A DNA stretch of 64,000 nt from Escarpia spicata (GCA_963995525.1 OZ023207.1:27436776-27500775), one strand, 5' to 3'; counted from the stretch's first letter, positions 11,176 to 23,374 are shown. Translations and numbers: made by a program. Notes: generated by a model from the sequence alone, not told the origin.

Positions 11176-13365
11176 ATACATCTTCATGACGGCTGATTGG
11201 CTGTCTCCTGTTGCCCGAAAGGATCGTGATGACAGAGAGGTGACGTAACTACAGTGAATTGCCAGGGGTACAGTTTGTCGAATCTTACCAATCACTCACC
11301 CACAATGCGACTAGTTTTCCATAGTTGGGACTGGGTTTCTGGGCAGTAGAGCGTGCCCATACATTGGCGAGTCATGCCTGCCGCGGATAACGGGGCCACA
11401 ATTGCTGCGGAGATTTCTGTCGGGACCTCACCATTAGCGTTTGGTTAAAGAACCTATACCACAAGGCAGAGGCTGTTCAGTTAGTTTCTAGGGCGCTGAG
11501 ACGTCCACCCATATGCAGAGCCATGCCTGTGCCACGGAACGGAAGGGTTGGCTTGTTTGGGAGAAGCTGTGTATTAATGCAAAGGCATGTGTGCGCTTTT
11601 AACGCACGCCCTGCACCAGATCATTAACATACCATCAACACCAGCATACCTCATTCAAACGATGCAACGTCTGTTTCGAAACATAGATAATTTCGTTCAT
11701 CCCACCTTGAGCGTGTCTTGGAAGGGACGCTATAGGCAATTGATCAATGCTACCTAGTGTGCAAATTTAGCTACTTTAGGATTATCATCTATATTATGAC
11801 CATAACGAATATTCGCGACCGGAAAGTTCGTGTCATGCCTGAAATCGGGTCACTGAATTATCATGTTCTAACGCTCTTGGCCTAATTTAATACATTGACT
11901 GATCTGGTACTAATCATGCGACATGTCCTGGCCGCTACACAGATGTGATACACGGTTTTGGGCAGTAGAGATATGGACTTCGTTGATTTATAAATATTAA
12001 TTATACTCACGACCGGAAAATTCGTGTCAGGTAAAAAATCGCATAACTGAACTGTCGTGTTATAATGGTCTTAGCATATTATAATACACTGCCCGATCTC
12101 GCACTGATTCACGTGACACGCTCTGACCATACATAGAACGCACGTTTTTGACGCAGGCGTCTTTTACGAGATTTGGAATTCGGTCTATTTAGGTCTATTT
12201 TACTAAGTACTTCATTGAAAACAACTTTTCTTACAGCTTGTTTGCAGAAATTAGTGCATAAATAAAAATTACATATTTTGCTGACTAATTTATTCCGTTT
12301 TTTTATAAAGACAGCAAAAACACAATTGGACGCACGATTTGTGCCACCACCAGTATACATAGGGTGAACAATAAATTGTTGCATGAATTACAGTTCAAAG
12401 TGTGGTGTAGGCTCATTTATTTTTGTCATATGCCGAAAGCTAGTTTTTTCTTGGCTTCGTACTATGCATAGCACAAACGGTTTTCCCCTGTAATTATTAA
12501 ATATAATTTATTAACTATATCCGGGGTTGGTATTACACATATATGGTATCCTTGATGGGATGCCAGTTGTAGAGATTACCACTTCTGCTCAGGAAATTCA
12601 GACAAACATCATTGTTATTTAGCTGCAGCACCTAGAAGGAAAATCAATTTAATACAAGAACTGCACATTAACTAAATCTATAAAAAAGATACATGTTAAT
12701 AACACGCACAGTGTAGAGAAGGTGTATTTAGTGAATAACGTACAATGTAAAATTATCTTGTATTACATAATTTTAGGTTTGGGAAGTTTTCTGTTCCTAC
12801 ATGTTGACTGTTTAATTTATGTGTTTCCTTCTTCTACACAAGTTCTGGCTATTCTTTTTTTACTCACTTAAAACATCTCCACATTTGGTTTTCTTCACAA
12901 TTATTTGTCCATCTCCTGCTGATAACTTTGTATTCGGATAACCCACTTGATTGTGTTATCTCTCTGAGTGAGTGGCTTCCTGGCTCAAGAGTATTACCTT
13001 AAGGAACATAATATAACCACAATAACATATGTTGGTTTAAAAGCAGAAAGTCCATCATTTGTATGATCATACATGCTTAACCAAGTGTATGTGTTACTTG
13101 CATAGTATGCAAATGAGCGTGTTACTTCTGTAACAGAGTTTGATGTGCATTTATTCATTACAATAATACACTTAATTATACATTAGGTATGCCTAAGTTA
13201 CTCTTATTGTAGGAGATTCATAAACATATAAAACATTTCTACATTATGTATTCCCTAGGAAATAGAAACAAAACACTTATGTGGCGTAACTTCCTTGACA
13301 ATTCATTCTGACTTCCGTGACAGACCTTGAGGTAGATTTCCTAACTACATTAAAACACTTACATT
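11176..13365. repeat. 2190-bp tandem duplication, unit 1
   Basis: The stretch is repeated head-to-tail at 13366-15555. I found a single difference by eye (C at 12709 against A at 14899). Both breakpoints share the 6-bp string ATACAT (11176, 13366, 15556), which fits a microhomology-mediated or strand-slippage event. Inside, two diverged blocks starting near 11816 and 12010, with shared CGACCGGAAA-TTCGTGTCA, form an older internal repeat about 194 bp apart. A minus frame at 12109-12384 (91 codons) is open in both copies but has no recognised domain. Confidence 0.95.
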
Positions 13366-15555
13366 ATACATCTTCATGACGGCTGATTGGCTGTCTCCTG
13401 TTGCCCGAAAGGATCGTGATGACAGAGAGGTGACGTAACTACAGTGAATTGCCAGGGGTACAGTTTGTCGAATCTTACCAATCACTCACCCACAATGCGA
13501 CTAGTTTTCCATAGTTGGGACTGGGTTTCTGGGCAGTAGAGCGTGCCCATACATTGGCGAGTCATGCCTGCCGCGGATAACGGGGCCACAATTGCTGCGG
13601 AGATTTCTGTCGGGACCTCACCATTAGCGTTTGGTTAAAGAACCTATACCACAAGGCAGAGGCTGTTCAGTTAGTTTCTAGGGCGCTGAGACGTCCACCC
13701 ATATGCAGAGCCATGCCTGTGCCACGGAACGGAAGGGTTGGCTTGTTTGGGAGAAGCTGTGTATTAATGCAAAGGCATGTGTGCGCTTTTAACGCACGCC
13801 CTGCACCAGATCATTAACATACCATCAACACCAGCATACCTCATTCAAACGATGCAACGTCTGTTTCGAAACATAGATAATTTCGTTCATCCCACCTTGA
13901 GCGTGTCTTGGAAGGGACGCTATAGGCAATTGATCAATGCTACCTAGTGTGCAAATTTAGCTACTTTAGGATTATCATCTATATTATGACCATAACGAAT
14001 ATTCGCGACCGGAAAGTTCGTGTCATGCCTGAAATCGGGTCACTGAATTATCATGTTCTAACGCTCTTGGCCTAATTTAATACATTGACTGATCTGGTAC
14101 TAATCATGCGACATGTCCTGGCCGCTACACAGATGTGATACACGGTTTTGGGCAGTAGAGATATGGACTTCGTTGATTTATAAATATTAATTATACTCAC
14201 GACCGGAAAATTCGTGTCAGGTAAAAAATCGCATAACTGAACTGTCGTGTTATAATGGTCTTAGCATATTATAATACACTGCCCGATCTCGCACTGATTC
14301 ACGTGACACGCTCTGACCATACATAGAACGCACGTTTTTGACGCAGGCGTCTTTTACGAGATTTGGAATTCGGTCTATTTAGGTCTATTTTACTAAGTAC
14401 TTCATTGAAAACAACTTTTCTTACAGCTTGTTTGCAGAAATTAGTGCATAAATAAAAATTACATATTTTGCTGACTAATTTATTCCGTTTTTTTATAAAG
14501 ACAGCAAAAACACAATTGGACGCACGATTTGTGCCACCACCAGTATACATAGGGTGAACAATAAATTGTTGCATGAATTACAGTTCAAAGTGTGGTGTAG
14601 GCTCATTTATTTTTGTCATATGCCGAAAGCTAGTTTTTTCTTGGCTTCGTACTATGCATAGCACAAACGGTTTTCCCCTGTAATTATTAAATATAATTTA
14701 TTAACTATATCCGGGGTTGGTATTACACATATATGGTATCCTTGATGGGATGCCAGTTGTAGAGATTACCACTTCTGCTCAGGAAATTCAGACAAACATC
14801 ATTGTTATTTAGCTGCAGCACCTAGAAGGAAAATCAATTTAATACAAGAACTGCACATTAACTAAATCTATAAAAAAGATACATGTTAATAACACGCAAA
14901 GTGTAGAGAAGGTGTATTTAGTGAATAACGTACAATGTAAAATTATCTTGTATTACATAATTTTAGGTTTGGGAAGTTTTCTGTTCCTACATGTTGACTG
15001 TTTAATTTATGTGTTTCCTTCTTCTACACAAGTTCTGGCTATTCTTTTTTTACTCACTTAAAACATCTCCACATTTGGTTTTCTTCACAATTATTTGTCC
15101 ATCTCCTGCTGATAACTTTGTATTCGGATAACCCACTTGATTGTGTTATCTCTCTGAGTGAGTGGCTTCCTGGCTCAAGAGTATTACCTTAAGGAACATA
15201 ATATAACCACAATAACATATGTTGGTTTAAAAGCAGAAAGTCCATCATTTGTATGATCATACATGCTTAACCAAGTGTATGTGTTACTTGCATAGTATGC
15301 AAATGAGCGTGTTACTTCTGTAACAGAGTTTGATGTGCATTTATTCATTACAATAATACACTTAATTATACATTAGGTATGCCTAAGTTACTCTTATTGT
15401 AGGAGATTCATAAACATATAAAACATTTCTACATTATGTATTCCCTAGGAAATAGAAACAAAACACTTATGTGGCGTAACTTCCTTGACAATTCATTCTG
15501 ACTTCCGTGACAGACCTTGAGGTAGATTTCCTAACTACATTAAAACACTTACATT
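13366..15555. repeat. 2190-bp tandem duplication, unit 2
   Basis: Second copy of the duplication. The high identity means either a very recent event or a false duplication in the assembly, where two alleles are joined in tandem. The sequence cannot decide between them. Confidence 0.95.
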
Positions 15556-15710
15556 ATACATTCGCTCAGCCCTATTTAGTTTCGTACTAGGAGATTTACA
15601 AACATAAAGTATTTGTTCTATATATTTCCCTAGAAACAAAACAAAATACATATTTTTGTGCCTTCTGTGACATAAAAATTAGGTAGATTACACCTTCTCA
15701 GCTCAAGAAA
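15314..15710. repeat. Diverged short tandem units of about 160-187 bp
   Basis: Three units start at 15314, 15501 and 15661 with ACTTCTGTAAC, ACTTCCGTGAC and CCTTCTGTGAC. Each is followed by a similar order of TAGGAGATT-AAACATA and TTCCCTAG-AAACAAAAC blocks. The first and part of the second unit also occur at 13124-13369 because of the 2190-bp duplication. Divergence is high, so this is an old local tandem. Confidence 0.65.
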
Positions 15711-16611
15711 CTGTGAGCAACTGTCAAACAAAATAGTACTTTGCTGTAGTAGTGTTGCCAGCTGGCTATTTTAGTTGGCAATTTCAGCCTGGCCAAATGA
15801 CGTTTTGCATGGACAATTCACTAACCAAAAAACTAGGTACCTGTGCTATGCTTTAGGGCATTCGGAGGCGTGTGTCGTCTTGGACGGTGGTGATAGCAAG
15901 GCAGTTACATATCCATGGGATATTTTGTATTTATTACCCCCAAATATACATACATCTTTGTAAAAAGTTCCAGTTTTCAACTACTGTTAACATTTGAAAA
16001 CAAATAGTATGATGCATACGTTACCTTGGAATGGCTGACAAACATTTTGGGCGGATTGTACATGTCAGTGTTAGGATGCATGATAAGGGACCTGAGGGTT
16101 TAAAAATAACGAGATGTACGTTATGCCTACAAAATAAATTAATGAAAACACAGTTTTTTTTAAACTTCAGTTTACATTATTACGGTCAGATATGAAGCCA
16201 CTGTTTTATACTACCCTGAGTAACAGAAGCAAAATCAGATTATTTTTTAAACCATGTTGTCCAGTAATTCGGGAACTTCTCGCCAGCTATGGAGTTGTTT
16301 AAACCCATTCACAAACAACGTGCTCCATTTCTATCTTGACATGATTAACTAAAATATGTGTGTGATAAGTCTACTAATTAATTTAAAGATATAATTAGCC
16401 TTATTTGTTCTTCATTTGCAAACTAAACTTGTAATCGAGCTTGGGTACGCGGATAGGATAACATTTTCCGGCTTGAGCCTAGCCAAACATGCAGGGATTT
16501 TAAACTAAAACTCATCGATTTGGCCATAGGATCTATATTTTATTTGTTTAAATACTCCATATATGTTCAGATTCTCACTTTTTATGGTGTAAATCAGTTG
16601 TTCGAAAGGTA
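15711..16611. other. Non-coding spacer
   Basis: AT-rich. The short frame at 15775-15963 has no recognisable motif. No repeat or RNA was identified. Confidence 0.45.
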
Positions 16612-17005
16612 AAACGTAATGTGCGCGTAAGATTTAACAAACGTAACTTAACAACCGTAGAAACCACGCAAGCTCGGCAAATACTTCGGGAAAACGGCCC
16701 CTGCATTAAGGACTTGGCAACATGGAGTAGACGCTGACACAATAATGCTTACGTCTACCCTCACGCCAATAGCAAAGCAATACGAGTATTATTTGAACAT
16801 TCTACACTATCACGACTAGGGATGGACGTGAACTCCACATTCTCTCCGACCTTCGTCATTTTGAACAAACAACGAGTATCGGCGAGCGCATTATAGTGTC
16901 TATGTAACGATGCTGTATGTTTTCTTACATTTGATAATTATTACTACCACGACTGTCGACTACGAAGGCATCCCGTCAGGTGAAAGATATTGTTACTAGT
17001 CACGT
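16612..17005 (+). repeat. Dispersed repeat family B, copy 2
   Basis: Same-orientation partner of 9770-10160. The ends of the similarity are approximate. No target-site duplication was obvious. Confidence 0.8.
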
Positions 17006-17149
17006 CAACGTTGAAATTCCACAAATAATTTATCTGCTTTATTCTTGGAACAGCTGATGACGTATGACAAATAATTATGACATCTCCTAATAAGTCCAGT
17101 CATATTGATCCTTGACCAACTACGATTTTAAATATGCATATGTAAACAA

Positions 17150-17545
17150 TCTCCTCTAGAAGACATCTCTGCCTAAAGTTACCCTCAAGAATTTATGTAG
17201 ACCAGTTTCTAATATCTCCATTTCCAAGATGCTTGAACAAATTGTAGCAAAACGCATTGGATCTCATATACAATTAAATTGCTTATATAATGAATTATAT
17301 CTACATACAAGATCTTTCTACGGAAACTGCTCTCTTAAAATGCATAATGGTGTTACTTTAAATATGGATAACACGTAGGCATCAGACAGTGAAGATAGGG
17401 GATTGTCTTTCATCAGCACTCCTTATTTCATATGATGTTCCTCGGGGTTCTGTCTTCGGACCATTACTTTTCACCCTCTGCACAACACTACTGAGCTCAG
17501 TTATTAACAGCCATAATCTAAGACACCATCTTTATGTAGATGCTA
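17150..17545 (+). pseudogene. Degenerate LINE reverse transcriptase fragment
   Basis: Conceptual reading with frame changes gives SISKMLEQIVAKRI (the region after the NYRPIS motif), then a fragment YDVPRGSVFGPLLFTL, clearly the RT GVPQGSVLGP block, then LRHHLYVDA, a damaged HHLYADD active site. The second active-site Asp is lost as the similarity ends. It is a short old relic, probably of an L2/CR1-like element. Confidence 0.75.
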
Positions 17546-17779
17546 CCTAGTGCTACCTGAGTAATTATCTGCAAAAGCACCAGTGACTATCACCTCTCTT
17601 TCAACCAACTGACTTTTCTTGTCTTTAAAGAAAGCTGACTGCTGTTTCGCGATAAAATCGTGATGTTTTAAGACCTCAAGATTGTCCATCAAACAATCCA
17701 CAAACACATCTGTTTGTTTTACAACTGTCTCCAGTATTGTTCGGTCAACCGAGACCCCATGTTTTATATGTAATTTCAT
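17543..17779 (-). pseudogene. Transposase-like protein fragment with an FADNYS motif
   Basis: The 78-codon minus frame reads HHDFIAKQQSAFFKDKKSQL and ends EREVIVTGAFADNYSG. I know a family of repetitive uncharacterised animal proteins with a closely similar block (FIAKxQ...FxxxK...DFAENYS), where the acidic and Asn residues lie in a nuclease-like core. The assignment is from memory of that motif only. After NYS the similarity stops, next to the LINE relic on the other strand. It is a fragment, not a working gene. The alternative is a chance resemblance. Confidence 0.45.
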
Positions 17780-18639
17780 CGAAGGCTGGCGTGGTGTGAA
17801 TGTTGTGTTTGGGACTCAGCTTAAAACATTAAACTACATTGTATCTGTTATGTAACAAAATGTGCAGCTGCCACTTGATAACCATTGTTACATATTTTAT
17901 TGGTCAGAATATATGTATAATACTTTTATTAATATAATTACACATACCTGGTACTTGTATATTAGGTAAATTCATAGACTGGATAATTGCAAAGTGATAG
18001 CATAGACAAAATATTATAATAAAAAAATGAAGTGAGAATATGCAAGCACATATTGGTTCACAGAATGATACTCATTTTGCGATTTTTGTTTAATATGTGT
18101 GCTATTTTGATCATATCTTTAAAACCCTAAGAGTACCCACTCTGATTTTCTCAGGGTATTTGAGCTACATACTGTTCTATATAACGAATCTATTTTTAGA
18201 CCAATCGGTTTGGAGGTTTTTTTCACGGGGGGTCACAGGTCACCGAAAAGGCATGTATTTAGAAACACAATTCTTTAAATATTTTGCTACATTCCATATC
18301 TCCATGTTATGGGTCGGAGAGTAATACAAAACGATGACGAAATTCCGTTTTTGTATAACACAATTTCGCCATAATTAAAAAACTTACATTTTTAACCTTG
18401 CACATTCACCTTAGTTCCCGGCTGTAACGATCCATCTGTTGACGACTTTAATACTGTTTTTCGATTCTGAGGTTGATTTATCATTTTGTATTGATGCGCC
18501 TATAAGGTCAGTTTGTGAGGATTCAAGAGCAAAAGAAGTTACCTTATTATTATTATCCTTCGATGATTTTTTATTTTTTGCAAAATAATGCGTATCTACA
18601 CGTCGTAGAACGATCATAGAAACATACGTATACCTTTGT
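17780..18639. other. Non-coding spacer
   Basis: AT-rich. The frame at 18097-18324 and the overlapping minus frame at 18411-18653 show no domain. No structure was seen. Confidence 0.4.
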
Positions 18640-18975
18640 GAACCGTTGACCATGACGTGATCTATTGCCTAGCAAAATGTTCATCAAACCATCAATAAAT
18701 GGATGCCGGACATGGGGATCGTTCGGAGATATCACTGTATAATATCCTGTTGATATTTTGGCCCCAAAGAGTATCTTGATGACCAAAACATAAGGTAAAT
18801 TTTCTGAAAGTAGAACTGAATACGGGAACAGTAGATTCAACTGATGTCATGCCGCACTAATCACGTGTTGAACATCATGCATTACTGATGATAACGTTGT
18901 TGGCGTGACAAAGGCAAAGCTTTGCGGAGGTCACGCGCATAATTTTTGAATTTGACTTACTGGATTCATCAATTA
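18640..18975 (+). repeat. Dispersed repeat family C, copy 1
   Basis: The copy shares with 19010-19405 and 28690-28990 the order: TTGCCTA near the start, a block around AACATAAGGTAAATTTTC, a block around ACGGGAACAGTAGATTC, and an end like GGAGGTCACGCGCATAATTTT. All three copies are on the same strand and strongly diverged. The 89-codon minus frame over it is likely incidental. Confidence 0.6.
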
Positions 18976-19009
18976 TAGCTAACAATAGCCCATTCGTCGC
19001 ATGTCCTGT

Positions 19010-19405
19010 TGCCTAACGAGAGAAACCTTCAACATTCCATCGTATATTTTGCATGTGACGTAGGCAAGCCTCGTACTGGAATGGATAGGTCAATTGGTCA
19101 ATCATTGATGTAACGTATCGCCTAGAAACACAGTTCGTCAAAACATTAAACATGATTACCACACACATGGAGCGTTCTGCATACCATGGTACATTTGGTT
19201 AAATTCTGCCTCTAGTTGTTTTCTAGTTATGACAAAAAGATAAAACAAAGTTGTTTTAGCTAGAACACTATGCGGGAAATATTAATATATAGCAGATGTA
19301 ATGCCAACGTAGTGACGTAAAGCATTTATGTATTATCCATGTTAACATTGTTGACGAGACAAAATTTGACATAGGTCGCGCGCATAATTTTGATGGTGAC
19401 ATAGA
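19010..19405 (+). repeat. Dispersed repeat family C, copy 2
   Basis: It lies directly after copy 1, giving a tandem pair. Diagnostic blocks are TATGCGGGAAATATTAATAT, AGCAGATGTAATGCC and GGTCGCGCGCATAATTTTGA. Confidence 0.6.
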
Positions 19406-19419
19406 CAAATAACGACGTA

Positions 19420-20066
19420 TTGTATCCACGATCAAAGCTGGTCAGCATAGGCGTCGTGAATCCATCGGACATCCCTTCTGGCCGCCCGGCATCTAACCCC
19501 CGTCGGGCCGCTGATCCAGCCCGGATGTATGGGGGAGCCTCCAGTGGGGGGGGGCACGTACCCCCTGGACCTATGGAAAGTATCGTGCCCGTGGACCTTT
19601 CGAATGGGCGCACGTGACCGTCCGTGCCCCCTAGAACGTTTGAAATTTGTCCCCGTTCAGGTTACAACAAGACGAATTTATGGCAACGCGGCGGCGAATA
19701 TTTGCCTCATTTTGTGTTCTCGTCCTTTTGAAATAGCGGCACTACGAAAATACGGATTTGTTAGTTTTGTTACGGAATCGCCGGTACCAAAATACGGTAA
19801 TTGTTTTCGTGGAAAATGTGGCGCCACCTTTCAGATACGTTTGCAGTTGTCCAATAACAGCTAAGAACGATCTGATGTGCATGCTACGCGTTGAATACCC
19901 GTATTATCGGGCCAAGTGCAATTCGCGTTAGGCCCGCTAGCGAGCATTCAACGAAAATCTCAACCCGCGGGAACGGAATTTGACGATAACGATGGACGGG
20001 AATGGTGATTCGAGTAAGCGGAATGTCGATCCGGCGCCATCGACGACGCCATCGAAGAAATGTTAA
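19420..20066. other. CpG-rich block of foreign character
   Basis: Base composition changes sharply from the AT-rich surroundings. The block has a GC-rich part near 19460-19600 and many CG dinucleotides up to 20060. Overlapping open frames on both strands (19420-19617 plus, 19326-19613 minus, 19529-19864 plus) have low-complexity Gly/Pro/Arg content and no known domain. A CCAAT string near 19851 and the short start-of-gene at 19992 fit a promoter and 5' UTR. The block ends abruptly where a LINE begins. It may be a piece of the same kind of element as 34930-36036, but I have no sequence match to prove it. Confidence 0.4.
19992..20066 (+). pseudogene. Possible truncated N-terminus of an unknown protein
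   Basis: An ATG opens a 24-codon frame rich in Ser, Pro, Asp and Lys (MDGNGDSSKR, then DPAPSTTPSKK) that stops at the joint with the LINE. The composition resembles a disordered N-terminal tail. It is too short to identify and could be chance. Confidence 0.25.
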
Positions 20067-20119
20067 CTTTTCACTCTACCAGGCTACTGATACATAAAAA
20101 CTAACCTTCCTCCAAAATT

Positions 20120-23050
20120 CGTTAGAGTAAATTCACAAAATAAATTATTAGCTATGCTTAATGTTAAGCATGACATAAATTCGGATGAAATGTTTAAACA
20201 ATTAAATAAATGTCCTACGGCTGACCCCAATTTAAATTATAACATAGTACACAATTAAATTACGCTTTCTAAGAATAACCATAATATGCCAGTTAAAATC
20301 ATGAAATATAACAAATACAAACATAAGCACTTCACATGGGTTACACAGGATCTTCAAAAATTTATCAAATATCGAGATTCGCTCTGTTGGAGACTGAAGA
20401 TGTCCAACCCAAACTTACCAAACTATCAAGTCATTCACACAAATCTTAAAACGTGTAATTCAATATGAAAGACACAAGATTCGGGCTGCCAAAAATGTAC
20501 TTCGAAATACGCTTTAACCGATACAAAATGATATTAGAAATACTTGGAAAACCATAAATGATTGTTTTTCCAAAAATGCTGCAAATAAAACATTTTCTTT
20601 TAAATGTAATGGCATGACTATAACATATAAAACTGATATAGCATATAAATCCAATAACTATTTTACAAGTATGGGTCAGTCTACTGCACAAGATATTCAT
20701 TATGATGGAAATAAGGATTATAGCCACTACTTCAACGAACAAGTCTACTCCGTTTTAGTGTTGATGAAGAAATTATAAAGACAATCATTGAAAGCCTTCC
20801 AAAAAAAAAGTTTTGGTTGTGATGGTGTTCTTCAAAACTTCTAAAAATAATTGAACCATCAATCATCAAGTGATTAACGCTGCCAATAAACCAAATACTA
20901 AATACCGGCATTTTCCCTGATAAACTTACACTTGCAAAAGTAATTCCTATTTTTGTAAAAAGATTAATCATCTGTTTTTAACAATTACAAACCCATTTCA
21001 CTCCTGCCAACTTTCTTAAAGGCCTTAGAGAAAATAACGTATAATCAATTATCCGCATACTTCAATGATTCTAGACTGTTTGTTGATAATCGATATGGCT
21101 TTAAAAAACAAACCTTCAACCGAATATGCATCACTTGAACTAGTAGATCGGATAATGACTCAAATGGATAACAATTATGTGTCCTTCAGTATCTTTCTTG
21201 ACCTCTCCAAGACTTCGATGCAACTGATCATTCAATACTACTTATAAATAAACTAAGATATTATTGCTTAGGTGGTTCAGGTATGATTCTCTTTGAAAGC
21301 TACTTAAGCAACAAAAGACGATATAAAGAATTTCAAAATGAAAATTCCTACATTTTGCATATCACAATTGGTGTACCACAAGGCTCTATTCTTGGTCCCC
21401 AGTTATTTAAAATAATGATTTTCCAAAAGAATGTAAAATGTTTAACTTTATTATGTATCCCGACGATACCAGACTCAGATTCAGACCAAATGTTACCAAG
21501 TAACATTTAAAATGTACGAGGAATTATTGCCGTTGTAGCGTCAACATACATACACGCTTGTCTTCCCTGCCCCCCATTATGGACACACAAAATATACAAT
21601 CAGAAACATTACAAAACTATAATAAAAGTAGTATAAATTTAAACCAAAGACAACTGCCAACACATTTTATGACAGTCGTACAACTATTGACATAAAGTGA
21701 ACTTGGTAACACAATATTAATACCGTCTGAACATTACCTAAACAGTTAAAAAGTATACATGTAGTTAAATAAACAACAACAAAATAAATTAGCTAACGAT
21801 ATAAACACTAAGCTGACAGTTACAAAGAATGTACATACATGTAGTTAAGTTTGTAAATGAAAAATAAAAAAAATGAATTAAAATAAATAAATAACAAATA
21901 AATAATGTAGCATGGCGACATTAAATTTAAACAGAATGGAGACAGTATCACGGTATCTCGCGGTTCAAGTGACTCACAGCTTGCGGATAACAACTGTCTA
22001 GTGGTCCTTGTATTAATACTTCTATAGCGCTTGCCAGAGGGAAGAAGTTCAAAGAGATGGTTGGCTGGATGGGTAGTATCCCGTATAATGTTCTTGGATT
22101 TTTGTGCACAGCGAGCATGGTAAATAGGTTCAATGGATGGTAACTCGCGCCAAATGATTCTAGATGCGCCCTGCACGATAATTCTAGCCGTTGTTTCTCC
22201 ACCTGACTGGCGCGGCCAAACCACCATCAATTGTTTTCAAGTAATTTTACCAAACAAGAATACTGAATCGGCAATAAATGATGAACTTCTAAAATTACAC
22301 GAATGACTAAACATCAATACGTTATCTTTATACACAAACATATATAAATACATGGCTTGTCTCATGCCAAATTATGTTGATAATAACCTGTCGCTTAACA
22401 TCAACGGAACAATCATTGATAGAGTGCAAGATTAATGTTGTTAGGACGGAATTTAGATAAAAATTTAATTGGAAAAAAAAATATTGAAAAATATAAAACA
22501 AGTGTTACAAAACTGTCGGAATCCAAAACAGATTAAGACATGTATTTCCTCTAGAAATCTTATGTAATAAACTATTATTATATAATATTAACTGCTGCAT
22601 GGCGTGGGTATACCAAGGCAGCCGAATGAAAAATACAAAAGAAGCACGAGAAGTCTAACCATAAGTAAATACAATTCTCATGCTGAACCTCCTTTAACAA
22701 AATGAATGTTTTAAAAGATGACATACTAAAGTTACATGAACTTCAATTCTACTTTAAAGACATGCATCGTAACCTACCTGCCTACTTATTAAACTGGAAA
22801 CTAAGCCATAATGCTTTCATTCATAATTACAACACTAGGAGGACAATAGGGTTATACTAATTCAGAACAAAACATGAATGTGCCAAAAGATGCCTTAGAT
22901 ATAACTTGCCACTAATCATATATAATACCGCTAATTTAGTCACCGAGAAGTTTTATAAATTATGCAAACAAAATCCAATTACAAAAATATGCAGATGCGT
23001 GTACAATCTTTAACTGTTACATTTGCAATCAAGATCAACAGAATAAGTAA
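20120..23050 (+). pseudogene. LINE family A ORF2p, heavily decayed
   Basis: Readable pieces in order: the endonuclease-RT linker (20286-20468, MPVKIMKYNKYKHKHFTWVT), RT palm relics including FLDLSKT (about 21197-21217) and IGVPQGSILGPQLF (21368-21409), and YPDDTRL (a damaged YADDT) near 21452-21472. After the inserted element come NTESAINDELLKLHE (about 22261-22305) and LSLYTNK. The C-terminal part is KMNVLKDDILKLHELQFYF (22700-22756) then HNYNTRRTIGLY and LVTEKFYKLCKQNP. Stops and frame changes are frequent. The CA microsatellite follows soon after the C-terminus. Confidence 0.75.
21515..22235 (-). mobile_element. LINE 3' end nested inside LINE family A
   Basis: On the minus strand the frame 22230-21820 contains ARCAQKSKNIIRDTTHP, then LFELLPSGKRYRSI and TRTTRQLL. 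This is the C-terminal signature of another RT clade, where the LLPSGRRYR phrase is typical. It is followed by an AT-rich 3' UTR. The RT active-site region is absent, so this is a 5'-truncated insertion. The host LINE resumes on the plus strand near 22235. The exact borders are approximate. Confidence 0.7.
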
Positions 23051-23064
23051 TTTGCGTGTAATAT

Positions 23065-23168
<104 letters not shown>

Positions 23169-23224
23169 CACACCTGATATATACATAGTTGAAGTGACAC
23201 TAACAATGACACTAATCATTTCAG

Positions 23225-23374
23225 ATGACAGCATGCTGTGTTTGGTTGTGCATCTTCTGTGTTGCTGTGTTCGCAATGCATACAACAGCACAAGCAGAAA
23301 ACTTCCTCGATTCTGCGATCATGCAATTTACAATAGGCTCCTTCATGAAAGAAAGTGGTATACTGGAACTAAAG
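23225..23374 (+). CDS. Candidate first coding exon of a secreted protein
   Basis: The exon starts with ATG directly after TCATTTCAG, which reads as a 3' splice site, so the 5' UTR would lie in an upstream exon. It ends CTAAAG before GTTAGA, a usable 5' splice site. It is exactly 50 codons, phase 0. The product begins with a clear signal peptide: a short N-terminus, the hydrophobic stretch VWLCIFCVAVFAM, and an Ala-rich end THTAQA-like cleavage region at about residues 20-24 (TTAQA then ENF). The rest, DSAIMQFTIGSFMKESGILE, is unrecognised. It is probably exported. A phase-compatible second exon lies at 23846. The alternative is a chance frame. Confidence 0.4.

Larger units (their letters stand above)
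20070..23060 (+). mobile_element. LINE family A, plus-strand copy, 5'-truncated and interrupted
   Basis: The copy begins at the end of the endonuclease region and runs through RT to the C-terminal part. A minus-strand LINE end sits inside it at about 21515-22235. Its first 400 bp match the minus-strand element at 36037-36430, with shared blocks such as SPTADPNLHYNI against CPTADPNLNYNI and MPVKIMKYNKYKHKH. Both are therefore one family. Confidence 0.8.

Noticed and set aside
12109..12384. 91-codon minus ORF, identical at 14299-14574
   Set aside because: The second copy exists because of the tandem duplication. No domain, promoter or splice context was found, so coding is not supported.
19529..19864. 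111-codon plus ORF in the CpG-rich block
   Set aside because: Low-complexity start and no motif; overlapping open frames on both strands are expected from the base composition.
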